Positions 57,801-64,000 of a stretch of DNA of 64,000 nt are shown here, in pieces. The notes beneath the pieces were generated by a model. It did not search any database. It was not told where the DNA came from and saw nothing but the letters and a program-made list of their open reading frames with translations. Position 1 is the first letter of the stretch; each line of letters begins with the position of its first letter. The DNA is from Marthasterias glacialis (lineage: Eukaryota; Echinodermata; Asteroidea; Forcipulatida; Asteriidae): positions 18,755,397 to 18,819,396 of the forward strand of contig OU452219.1 of the NCBI GenBank assembly GCA_911728455.2, in the 5' to 3' direction. The translations under genes and the position numbers were made by a program.

Positions 57801-60800
57801 ACATTCCAAGACAAGCAGCGTTGTTTTTATCGAGAGGTGGTCGCTTTGCGGCCGAGGAAATCACAGTCCCTTGTGACGTTGAATATCGACCGGCATAGCC
57901 TGCTTGAGAGTGTAAGTCTTTTGAGGGAGAAATGCAGAATTAGACAAGCGGTAACTCAAGGTTGAACCGGGGATAACCCTGGAGAACCTCAAAATACCTC
58001 AAAAAACCTCGAGGCTATTCTCGAGTTACCGCCTGTTTGATTTCGCCTTCCCTCTTTATTTGAAATACAAGTTTTCTAGTTAGGTTGAGTATCAACTACA
58101 CTGTACAAGTCACTCACTTACCTTAGAAACAGTGGCCAGACCAACCCTAAGTGCCTATGGCAAGATATCCCCCAAAATAATCAATTCCATGGTAGCTCAG
58201 CTCCCAAAATGTTTGGACTTGGGTAAAAAATTGGAATGCCTGATTTCAAAGCGATTTAGCCCTGAAGCACATTAAGGAGAATTTATTATGTGCGATGGCT
58301 TGTCTGTATTTTTATAATGTCAACTCTTTTGCAATAATGGCTTGTCTGTATTTTTATAATGTCAACTCTTTTGCAATAATGGCTTGTCTGTTTTTATAAT
58401 GTCAGCTCTTTTGCAATAATGGCTTGTCTGTTTTTATAATGTCAGCTCTTTTGCAATAATGGCTTGTCTGTATTTTTATAATGTCAACTCTTTTGCAATA
58501 ATGGCTTGTCTGTTTTTATAATGTCAGCTCTTTTGCAATAATGGCTTGTCTGTATTTTTATAATGTCAACTCTTTTGCAATAATGGCTTGTCTGTTTTTA
58601 TAATGTCAGCTCTTTTGCAATAATGGCTTGTCTGTTTTTATAATGTCAGCTCTTTTGCAATTATGGCTTGTCTGTTTTTATAATGTCAACTCTTTTGCAA
58701 TAACGGCTTTTCTGTATTTTTATAATGTCACTCTTTTACAACAATGGCTTGTCTGTATTTTTATAATGTCAACTCTTTTACAATAATGGCTTCTCTGAAA
58801 TTTTATAATGTCAACTCTTTTACAATAATGGCTGGTCTGTATTTTTATAATGTCAACTCTTTTATAATAATGGCTTCTTTGTATTTTTATAATGTCAACT
58901 CTTTTACAATAATGGCTTGTCTGTGTTTTTATAATGTCAACTCTTTTATAATAATGGCTTCTTTGTATTTTTATAATGTCAACTCTTTTACAATAATGGC
59001 TTGTCTGTGTTTTTATAATGTACACTTCGTGTTGGCTTGTCAATACATGTGTTCTGTATTCTTATAGTGTCTATTCACATAGGTTTTGGAGTTTTAATGC
59101 TTAATTTTATGGTTACCTCTAATCATGGGATTTGAACCTGCATTCTCTGGATTAACGTGTCGGCACTCTACCAACTGAGCTATCCAGCCCTAAAGTTGGC
59201 GGTCTCCCAATATTGTCAGAAGCCATTCAACCTGAAAAGTATCATCCCCTTAAGGTGTTCCCTGTACTTCCACTTCCCAGGCTGTATCGTAAGCTTGAAT
59301 GTGATCCCTGGTTATACGGCAGTTTCAGGTTGAATGGCTTCTGACTGGCACCCTCGATCAAAGATATTGACAAATTAGGGAGACCTCCATCATAGGGCTT
59401 GATAACTCAGTTGGTAGAGTGCTGGTATGTTAATCCGGAGGTAGCAGGTTCAAATCCTGTTCTAGTCAATATGTCTCTGTTCACCTAAAAATTATTTTAT
59501 TATTGTTATTTCACCTCATGCTATACTTGCTTCTACCCTTTTAAGACTGACCTTTCCTGTTGCATATAGCCTAGATTACTTCCTTGGACTGAAACATGTG
59601 TTGGGGCGTTTGGAGTTTTTAGAAAGGGTTATGGGAAGGGTAGTCACAAGTCTATAGAGCAGCTTACACATAATTCTTATACAAAATTTTTTAACTATTC
59701 CTTATTATTAATACCATTTTTTTATATACTGCATGTAAATGCATTTAAACTTAGACGAATTAAAATGTAGATGATGAAATGTATGTAGAAACATTATAGT
59801 CATTACAATAAAATATTATCATTGATATTGAACTGTTCTTTTTTACAGTCAATGAAAGCAACAAAGCCTTTTTCAACATCGGACTGGTGTAAGAAGTTTG
59901 AAATTACTTTTATGGGAGAAGAAGGTGAGTATAATGTCTTCATTGTAAATCCAGTAATATTTTAGTGTTAAAAAAATATTGGTTATACCAACAGTTCAGG
60001 AAGAGTGTCTTCATCTAGTTTTTCGAAATGCTTATTTACAATTTGGGTTCCTTTTGTCTGATTTTGATTGATTTTTTTGTTTTTCAGGTCAAGACTGGGG
60101 AGGCCTTGCTAGGGAGTGGACAGAGCTCGTCTGCACATCCCTCTTTGCACCGGAGAATAAATTCTTCAAGAGATTTCGGGATAATAACCAGGGGCTGGTG
60201 AGTTCCCCCAAGGCACAGTTTTGGGACCTTGACCTCTCCTTGACCTGTTCTCATGAAGTTGAATTGGCTCCCTTTAAAGGATCGAGTTGTTTATAAAAGT
60301 TGTTTGTTAGTTTGAAAATGTATGAACGGTCTTGCACCGAGTTATCTTTGTAATCTGTTGCCTATTACAAGCTCAACATCGCTTAGAATCACGCACTCAT
60401 CAGCGGACAAAACTAGGTTGCAACCTGTCAACAGCAAATTAAGCTGTTTTTTTAACTACTCTCAAATTTCAATCAAATAATGGACGGAAAAGTCAGGCAT
60501 TTTTCTCCATCCATTTTTGATGAGGGTGATTAAAAACATTTTATATAAAAAACTACAAATGAATCAACTCAGATTTGTTTAGTAAAGCCTGCATGCCCAT
60601 TTATGTATAATATTACATTATTATTAATATGTATTGAATAGTGACAGTCTTTTTTGGTTGAAACAAGGAAAGTTAAAGACTCCTATTTATCATCGGTTAA
60701 CCCTTCCTTTCGGCCAGGTACACCCCAATCCAGACAGACCAACCCACTTGTGTAAACCAAAGTTCTATGAATTTGCTGGCAAAATGGTTGGCAAATGCCT

Positions 60801-63800
60801 GTATGAGTCTTCGCTCGGCAGCGCCACCAGGCAGCTGGTGAAGGCCAGGTTCTCTCGCTCATTCCTTGCTCAACTCATTGGACTCAGGGTAACGCACAAG
60901 GTCAGTTTGGGTTTTTCACTTATTCAATTACATAATAGCTTGAATTTGTATCTTTGCTTATTCGGATTGTCTTCCTTTATTTCTGCATTGCAATTGTAAC
61001 ATTTTATTAATTGAGATTTTAGAGGAACATTTCGTCGTGTGCCAGGCAAAAGGGCGTAAGCCCTTACGCCCTTTTGCCGGGAACATAAAGTAGTTTGTCC
61101 CAGTAACAAAAGGACGTAAGCAACAAAATGGCTCCTGACATGAAAAATATGTCATTTTTGTTACTTTTTTTGCTAGACTTACCCTGAAGACATGTTTCCC
61201 CATTCCCCATGAAGAATTTAACCTTTCTAGAATGACTTTTGCGTGGCAACGAATTAACCAAACTTTCCCGCTCATTATTCTTGAAACACAAATTTTAACA
61301 TAAATTGCCTACGTCCATTTACCGAGAACTTTTTCTTGCGTCCTTTTGCCGGGCACACAACGGTTTTATAATTTGTTTTAAATGTATTTTTGTGATGTTT
61401 TTTTTTTTTTTTTTTTTTTTTTTCACCGTTATTTTTCGGGCTAGTGGAAGCTACTTGGTATTGTGACCTTTAACCCTGACCTTTCCAGGTCCTGCATAAT
61501 CGACCAGAGGATTCGGTTGATTTTGGTGGATTGCGGCACGTTTGAAAATTCACCATTGCATGATTATGTAGGAATTGAGGACAAATGCATAATAAAGTGC
61601 GAATGATTTTGAAGGATTGAGAAAGCATGGCTGAAGGAGATTCATTAGGGTTTTGGAGGCTTGAGGAAAGTTGTTGTTTTTTTGTTACATTAAACTTGAA
61701 GGATTGGTTTTGCACTTGGCTGCACAAATACAATGGTATCCTACATACTCAGTATAGGATCCTTGTTGTTCAAGTAGAACTTTTTTTATGGTTTTTGGGG
61801 ATAAGGTTATGTATTAATAAGGTGGAATACATTTTCGGCCAACTAAGAGCTTTCGCAGGAAATGACTTATGTAAGACCATTACGGTCGCGCAATTACTTA
61901 ATCTATAGATCATTAACTAACCTTTACAGTCCCTATTCCATCAAACTCTAACAGCAGGTTTTGTTGGGTTGTGTTGGACTGGGGACTGCATGAGTAATCT
62001 GATCATGCTTTACATGGGTTCATGCATACCACCATAATCAGAGTACCACAGTTTGGGTGTTAGGTTACCCGTATGGTGTTGGAATTTGTTAGAGTGGGGA
62101 AGTAAATCCACTGAGGGGAGTTAGGGTTAATGCGTTTATTGGTATATTTCTGAGGTTCCCTAAGTTTTGTGTTAGTAAATATTAGTTAGTATTACTACAA
62201 GATTAGACAAGATTACTCTTTCTGACTTAGGCGATTCAATTCTTCATCTGCTTGCAGAATAAACGACTACCACTAGAAAGTCGTTGTCCTCGTTTCCCTT
62301 ATTGTGATTAAAGCAACCAGTGTCGCAGATATAAAAATCACACTGGTTGATTTGGGAGGATTAAAGAAAGGTTCCCGCAATGAACATTGAGGGAGTTAGG
62401 GTTAATTGACCATCTATAATAATATATTGTGGTGTTTGAAATCTGTTGTATTTAGGAATGGTTTCCTCATAGAAGCAGTAAGGTGTAGACAAAAATGAAA
62501 AAACATCTAATACGCAAGTACAATTCCACTTTATCGTTGACAAATCTTTTTTTTATTTTTTATGTAGTATTTTGAAATGGACGATCCTGATTTCTTCACC
62601 TCTAAAGTGCGCTTTATATTGGACAGCGACGTCAATGACATGGATTTGACATTTTCTGAAGATGTTTACAGTGCAGGTGGACAATTGTCTCAGGTAAAGG
62701 TGTCAATTGTTTAACAAACTGCGTTTTTTTTTTTCATGAGTTTATTAACGTGTTCAATATGTTGCATTGTTACATTACCTCGGGTAACTTTTTGTTGTAA
62801 CATTCTAAACTGTGACACAATTTTGGGGCAATATATAACCTATAAGGCCCGTTTTGAAAAGTCGTGCCCTTGCCGTGTCGAAGTCAAATCATTTGAGTTC
62901 GGCAGTAGCACGGCATTGGCACAGCTATGGTTTCAAGCGTCGTGCTTCTGCCAAACGTTGCCAATAGCACAGCAGGGCCTGTCGAGCCATGGTCGAGCTA
63001 AGCCTCTGCTGCACCAAATTCCATTCCAAGGCGCTCCTGCTGTGTATATGACTATACACACCAATACTTTCCCTGCCAGAAATCGGACGACGTGAACTTT
63101 GCATTTTTGTGTGAATTTGGAAGACTGTATTTGAAGTCGTTCAGACTCTCCATCCCGGAGCGTGCACAGCACATGCACTTACAGTGCAACACTTCAGTTC
63201 ACCCACACAAAGAGGACAGATGGCACTGGAAATAATGCTGAAATGTTCTCATTATGCGGGGGTTATTGTGTTATACCCGGTTCCAGACCTCTGTCCTTTT
63301 GTTATAAGAAAAGGATTACGAGACATCAAGAGGCTTCCATCATTGTATTTCGGCTTAATGGAGGTAAGTCCGAGTAAACCGAGATTCCAGCCTTGGTTTT
63401 GGTCTTAGGACCAGTCCTCGGTCGTGAGACCCGGCCAAGGTTTTGTGATTCACGGTACATGAATCTGATATATTCTCGATGGAGAAAAAACAAATCTCAG
63501 TGCTTCAGTGAGAATCTTTTTTCTCTTGGCATTGTTTAGTCGGGGTTTCGTTGTGCCAGCGGTACTGTCCAAGAAATGTGATTCCGGGTATTTGTTCTTT
63601 GTTGTAGATTTTGTTGTCGATATCAATGGTGAATTTATTCTTTGTTGTTGATTCCATTGTTGATGACCAGGTGATTGAACTGATCCCAGGAGGGACAACC
63701 ATTCCAGTGACCAATGAAAACAAGATTGAGTATCTAGACAAGCTAGCCCAACACCGATTGGCCAACAGTGTACAAGATGAAATAGAAGCATTTCTCAAAG
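42712..63800 (+). CDS. AREL1: Apoptosis-resistant E3 ubiquitin ligase 1 (HECT type), C-terminus outside the window
   Basis: AREL1 is a HECT E3 ligase; the vertebrate protein ubiquitinates pro-apoptotic proteins such as SMAC and HTRA2 (known). Fifteen coding exons give 832 codons plus one base, with every junction in frame. Residues 8-27 are a membrane segment (LWSFILLIAFLVFVCLAGIH) and about 30-90 a SAM-like segment. About 145-195 is a second helical segment, and 197-215 a second hydrophobic stretch that aligns with the N-terminus of human AREL1. The filamin-like repeat covers about 235-345 (CKVEWGWVEP, VKASFTVRRAGLYTITIRLG), the linker domains 346-580 (ISNGEFNILVLS, KKVYCYISPKQLTVKEF), then GGSETFQDK. 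The HECT N-lobe starts at about 650 (DWGGLAREW, FRDNNQGLVHPNPDRP, YEFAGKMVGKCLYESSLG, RFSRSFLAQLIGLR). The catalytic-cysteine C-lobe lies beyond the window. The ATG exon begins TG-ATG after an acceptor, so the 5' UTR exon is unseen. Confidence 0.95.
43484..43957. mobile_element. piggyBac-like MITE carrying a nested insertion
   Basis: TTAA (43480-43483) then CCCTAACTCCCC on the left, GTGAGGG then TTAA (43958-43961) on the right. An uninterrupted minus-strand copy is at about 61920-62126. The difference is the 259-bp element at 43604-43862. Confidence 0.75.
43604..43862. mobile_element. Nested TIR element, insertion boundaries defined by an empty copy
   Basis: The ends TAGCCTTTTTGAG and CTCAAAAAGGCTA are exact inverted repeats, extending inward through ATATGG / CCATAC. 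The interior also folds back (CACCATCTCAAAAATG and ATTTTGAGATAGGGTG; TTTGGGTAAATTTG). Comparison with the empty copy at about 62010-62040 suggests a 2-bp AT target duplication. Confidence 0.8.
44525..44805. mobile_element. TIR element, AATAGGCC family
   Basis: The left side AATAGGCCGTATTTTTGACA, continuing AAGAGGGCGC, is mirrored on the right (GCGCCCTCTTGCAGTCAAAA, then ATAAGGCCTATT). AREL1 intron 1. Confidence 0.65.
47677..47738. repeat. 17-bp tandem repeat
   Basis: About 3.5 units of CAGCCAGTAAAGATA in AREL1 intron 1. Confidence 0.85.
47763..47880. mobile_element. Strong hairpin MITE
   Basis: The outer ends AATGGGAGACTT and AAGTCTCCCATT, and an inner perfect arm pair CCCAGTAAGCGGTCCTTTTC / GAAAAGGACCGCTTACTGGG around a short loop. 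It shares outer ends with 18876-19009 and 57184-57313. AREL1 intron 1. Confidence 0.8.
48357..48570 (+). CDS. AREL1: AREL1 coding exon 2 (SAM-like region)
   Basis: The acceptor is TTTCTTTGCCAG, and the donor is GGAAG then GTACAA (phase 2). It encodes IYYLEQFSAPGLLEHEAFKK, SPGEKARIHKV and a helical stretch to EGWREG. Confidence 0.85.
49145..49336. mobile_element. MITE with CCTTTCCCATGAAAT inverted ends, copy 1
   Basis: The left end GCCTTTCCCATGAAATTTGC is mirrored by CATATTTCATGGGAAAGG on the right. It contains TTACATTCACACATGCGTAC. A second copy is at about 51420-51645. AREL1 intron 2. Confidence 0.7.
49442..49656 (+). CDS. AREL1: AREL1 coding exon 3
   Basis: The acceptor is probably CCCTTTCGAAAG (an alternative CAG 21 bases downstream keeps the frame and removes seven residues). 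The donor is TTTG then GTAAGT (phase 1). It encodes HLAEYDSEQIRMLNEFLK to LQKMKELFIF. Confidence 0.8.
50191..50411 (+). CDS. AREL1: AREL1 coding exon 4 (second membrane segment)
   Basis: The acceptor is CATTGGCCAG, and the donor is CAAG then GTAAAT (phase 0). It encodes a hydrophobic stretch (LLILTMPLGLLCFWVW) and SILNYITGSLLDVNCCKVEW, which aligns with the N-terminal region of vertebrate AREL1. Confidence 0.9.
50766..50903. mobile_element. MITE, GGGCC/CATGGCC family
   Basis: The left end CATGGCCTAATTTCATGG is mirrored by CCATGAAATTGGGTCCATG. AREL1 intron 4. Confidence 0.65.
50970..51080. mobile_element. Short MITE with GTGGATTTCACA ends
   Basis: GTGTGGATTTCACACTAGTCC on the left and GGACTAGTTTTGTGAAATCC on the right are inverted repeats. 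The interior repeats AGTCCTAAC-type words. AREL1 intron 4. Confidence 0.65.
51420..51645. mobile_element. MITE with CCTTTCCCATGAAAT inverted ends, copy 2
   Basis: Shares TTACATTCACACATGCGTAC and ATATTTCATGGGAAAGGTCT with 49145-49336. The left end is decayed. AREL1 intron 4. Confidence 0.6.
51818..52046 (+). CDS. AREL1: AREL1 coding exon 5 (filamin-like repeat)
   Basis: The acceptor is CCCTGTTTGCAG, and the donor is CCAG then GTAGGG (phase 1). It encodes PYIISRDNSLPVIVDI, EVKASFTVRRAGLYTITIRL and SPYRMTFLPG, matching the vertebrate filamin-type repeat. Confidence 0.93.
52370..52555 (+). mobile_element. 5'-truncated tRNA-Leu-type SINE next to AREL1 exon 6
   Basis: Plus-strand body and tail of the 1998-2365 SINE: GGGCTGTATACTCCCCAGGG, AATGTTATTGGCCCAATGAC, TATAAGAACTAGTGATTATT. 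It ends about 20 bases before exon 6. Confidence 0.75.
52577..52764 (+). CDS. AREL1: AREL1 coding exon 6
   Basis: The acceptor is ACATCTTGCAG, and the donor is AGAG then GTGAGT (phase 0). It encodes PVDPSKSAFVRHSSTMVV and PMFIEPRDTFGNACF to YSLTVTE. Confidence 0.92.
53438..53612 (+). CDS. AREL1: AREL1 coding exon 7
   Basis: The acceptor is ATCCACCACAG (weak pyrimidine tract), and the donor is CTCTG then GTGAGT (phase 1). It encodes QLALRVRMESTGCYKAL and ISNGEFNILVLS, matching the vertebrate NNGEFDIIVLS block. Confidence 0.9.
53643..53839. mobile_element. MITE, GGGCCCAATTTCA family
   Basis: Diverged copy of 27193-27388, with matching interior (TTGCCAGCCAAAATG, TGTGACTGGTACTCTGCTT) and decayed ends. 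AREL1 intron 7. Confidence 0.65.
54660..54965 (+). repeat. Dispersed repeat, copy 2 (see 530-770)
   Basis: Contains TTGGTAACCAGCAATGCGAC and CGTCCTTGATCGAACTTGC, matching the copy near the window start. AREL1 intron 7. Confidence 0.55.
55319..55527 (+). CDS. AREL1: AREL1 coding exon 8
   Basis: The acceptor is TGGTCACAACAG, and the donor is GAAA then GTAAGT (phase 0). It encodes RPKKVYCYISPKQLTVKEF and TFRVCPATK, a near-exact match to the vertebrate block. It lacks the longer Ser/Pro-rich insert of human AREL1. Confidence 0.95.
55560..56030. repeat. Imperfect inverted repeat
   Basis: ATGACAGGAAACACAGTAAA near 55575 and TAACTGTGTTTCCTGTC near 56000 pair, as do GTGTTTCAACATGTGAATG and TGACATGTTGAAACA. 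Probably a decayed TIR element in AREL1 intron 8. Confidence 0.55.
56883..57024 (+). CDS. AREL1: AREL1 coding exon 9
   Basis: The acceptor is TTGACTACAG, and the donor is ATCG then GTAAGT (phase 1). It encodes DHEVPVFTIEDGSQPSMQLS and DVMAATFTKFLLTNI. Confidence 0.9.
57184..57313. mobile_element. MITE with GGTGGCAGCAGACTTA inverted repeats
   Basis: GCTAGGTGGCAGCAGACTTA on the left and TAAGTCTGCTGCCACCTAG on the right, within outer ends AATGGGAGA / AGTCTCCCATT. Sister of 18876-19009. AREL1 intron 9. Confidence 0.8.
57760..57786. repeat. (CT)n tract at the exon 10 acceptor
   Basis: A run of TCTCTCTC forms the polypyrimidine tract just before exon 10. Confidence 0.85.
57790..57911 (+). CDS. 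AREL1: AREL1 coding exon 10
   Basis: The acceptor is CCCTCTCTGAAG, and the donor is GAGT then GTAAGT (phase 0). It encodes GGSETFQDKQRCFYREV and LVTLNIDRHSLLES, with GGSETFQDK identical to the vertebrate protein. Confidence 0.95.
58290..59030. repeat. Minisatellite, 40-42 bp unit, about 18 copies
   Basis: Units of GGCTTGTCTGTATTTTTATA plus ATGTCAACTCTTTTGCAATA. Early units mix 42-bp and 40-bp forms (with or without a TA). The later units are all near 42 bp, which keeps frames open on both strands. AREL1 intron 10. Confidence 0.93.
59105..59475. mobile_element. Inverted pair of tRNA-like arms (family 2)
   Basis: The left arm on the minus strand (about 59120-59225) and the right arm on the plus strand (about 59330-59470) both carry an A-box like CTCAGTTGGTAGAGTGC and a B-box GGTTCAAATCC, with flanking GGTCTCCC and GAAGCCATTCAACCTGAAA also mirrored. 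The centre holds TGTATCGTAAGCTTGAATGT. AREL1 intron 10. Confidence 0.75.
59849..59924 (+). CDS. AREL1: AREL1 coding exon 11
   Basis: The acceptor is CTTTTTTACAG, and the donor is GAAG then GTGAGT (phase 1). It encodes SMKATKPFSTSDWCKKFEI to FMGEE, leading into the HECT domain. Confidence 0.93.
60088..60197 (+). CDS. AREL1: AREL1 coding exon 12 (HECT N-lobe start)
   Basis: The acceptor is TTTGTTTTTCAG, and the donor is GCTG then GTGAGT (phase 0). It encodes DWGGLAREWTELVC and KFFKRFRDNNQGL. Confidence 0.95.
60718..60900 (+). CDS. AREL1: AREL1 coding exon 13 (HECT N-lobe)
   Basis: The acceptor is CCTTTCGGCCAG, and the donor is CAAG then GTCAGT. 61 codons, phase 0. It encodes VHPNPDRPTH, FYEFAGKMVGKCLYESSLG and RFSRSFLAQLIGLRV. 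Confidence 0.96.
61033..61362. mobile_element. TIR element with GGCAAAAGGGCGTAAG hairpin
   Basis: The left end CGTCGTGTGCCAGGCAAAAG is mirrored by CTTTTGCCGGGCACACAACG on the right, with GGGCGTAAG / CTTGCGTCC continuing. Next to the left end, AAAAGGGCGTAAG and CTTACGCCCTTTT form an immediate hairpin. AREL1 intron 13. Confidence 0.75.
61399..61424. repeat. Poly-T run
   Basis: About 26 consecutive T residues in AREL1 intron 13. Confidence 0.9.
61915..62130 (-). mobile_element. piggyBac-like MITE, empty copy of 43484-43957
   Basis: Minus-strand copy lacking the 259-bp insertion: GGTATGCATGAACCC runs straight into ATGTAAAGCATGATCAG. The right end is AGGG then TTAA at 62127-62130; the left end is decayed. 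A further fragment of the same end (GAGGGAGTTAGGGTTAA) lies at about 62388-62405. Confidence 0.75.
62568..62693 (+). CDS. AREL1: AREL1 coding exon 14 (HECT)
   Basis: The acceptor is TTTTTATGTAG, and the donor is TCAG then GTAAAG. 42 codons, phase 0. It encodes YFEMDDPDFFTSKVRFIL and DLTFSEDVYSAGGQLSQ. Confidence 0.94.
63145..63600 (+). repeat. Dispersed repeat, copy 3 of 3
   Basis: Best match to 17175-17625: GAGCGTGCACAGCACATGCA, TTCACCCACACAAAGAGGAC, AAGAGGCTTCCATCATTGT, CCAGCCTTGGTTTTGG. It lies in AREL1 intron 14, ending about 70 bases before exon 15. Confidence 0.7.
63671..63800 (+). CDS. AREL1: AREL1 coding exon 15 (HECT, last in window)
   Basis: The acceptor is TTGATGACCAG, and the donor is AAAG then GTACGT (phase 1). 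It encodes VIELIPGGTTIPVTNENKI and EYLDKLAQHRLANSVQDEIE to FLK. The next exon, outside the window, should continue the HECT C-lobe. Confidence 0.95.
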
Positions 63801-63904
63801 GTACGTGTGTCCATATTTCCTGTATTAAAAAACGATGGGCTCCTAAGTAATAAAAAAACCCACTTATGCTACAATAGAAGTCTGATCAAACTTGGCTGTA
63901 TCCT

Positions 63905-64000
63905 GGGCCCAATTTCATAGAGCTGCTTAAGCTCAAAAAGTAGCTAAGCACAAACAAAATTATGCTTACCAGAATAAGGGTATCAGCCAAAGTAGCATGT
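63905..64000. mobile_element. MITE, GGGCCCAATTTCATAGAGC family, cut by the window end
   Basis: The left end GGGCCCAATTTCATAGAGCT and interior AGCACAAACAAAATTATGC match 27193-27388. The right end is beyond the window. Confidence 0.75.

Noticed and set aside
58720..59067. Two 107-codon frames on opposite strands
   Set aside because: Both come from a minisatellite whose 42-bp unit is a multiple of three; no homology or exon context.
59385..59470. Possible functional tRNA gene on the plus strand
   Set aside because: A- and B-box motifs are present but the stems are degenerate and the sequence is one of several copies in a repeat family.
1..64000. CRISPR arrays, operons, prokaryotic genes or phage
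   Set aside because: Intron-bearing animal genes throughout; the tandem repeats have no unique spacers and no prokaryotic gene layout is present.

Overview
This window is animal nuclear DNA. It is AT-rich, with intron-bearing genes that use standard GT-AG splice sites, and it is packed with short non-autonomous transposons, tRNA-derived SINEs and minisatellites. The protein sequences look deuterostome, and the repeat style (TIR elements beginning GGGCCCAATTTCATAGAGC, tRNA-derived SINEs) is what I associate with echinoderms, perhaps a sea star. The species assignment is inference. I reconstructed four genes exon by exon. Reading frame stays open across every junction in all four.

Layout. 1-16200: no gene recognised, only dispersed repeats. 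16214-20411 (minus): FBXO28, an F-box protein, four coding exons. 20412-24218: intergenic, with a nearly identical 94-bp inverted repeat. 24219-30669 (plus): a six-exon gene joining a Myb/SANT (trihelix-type) DNA-binding domain, a coiled coil and a PPC/DUF296 domain. This is the most novel item. 30670-34616: convergent intergenic region. 34617-40164 (minus): FCF1, a PIN-domain rRNA-processing protein, six coding exons, the first coding piece being only the ATG. 40165-42711: divergent intergenic region with a 0.54-kb foldback element. 42712 to beyond 64000 (plus): AREL1, a HECT-type E3 ubiquitin ligase. Fifteen coding exons are in the window, and the C-terminal HECT end with the catalytic cysteine lies outside it.

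How the genes relate. FCF1 (ribosome biogenesis) and AREL1 (ubiquitin ligase) are unrelated in function but are arranged head to head. As I remember the human map, they have the same arrangement at 14q24.3, so this looks like ancient conserved microsynteny. FBXO28 (a substrate adaptor for SCF ubiquitin ligases) and the SANT-PPC gene are also divergent. The SANT-PPC protein parallels the plan of plant AHL proteins (DNA-binding motif plus PPC domain), but with a SANT domain and a PPC domain that keeps its histidines.

The mobile-element record is informative in itself. One piggyBac-like MITE carries a nested insertion that can be compared with an empty copy elsewhere in the window. A SINE tail abuts an AREL1 splice acceptor. 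The last intron of the SANT-PPC gene contains two decayed tandem copies of its own acceptor and following exon start.
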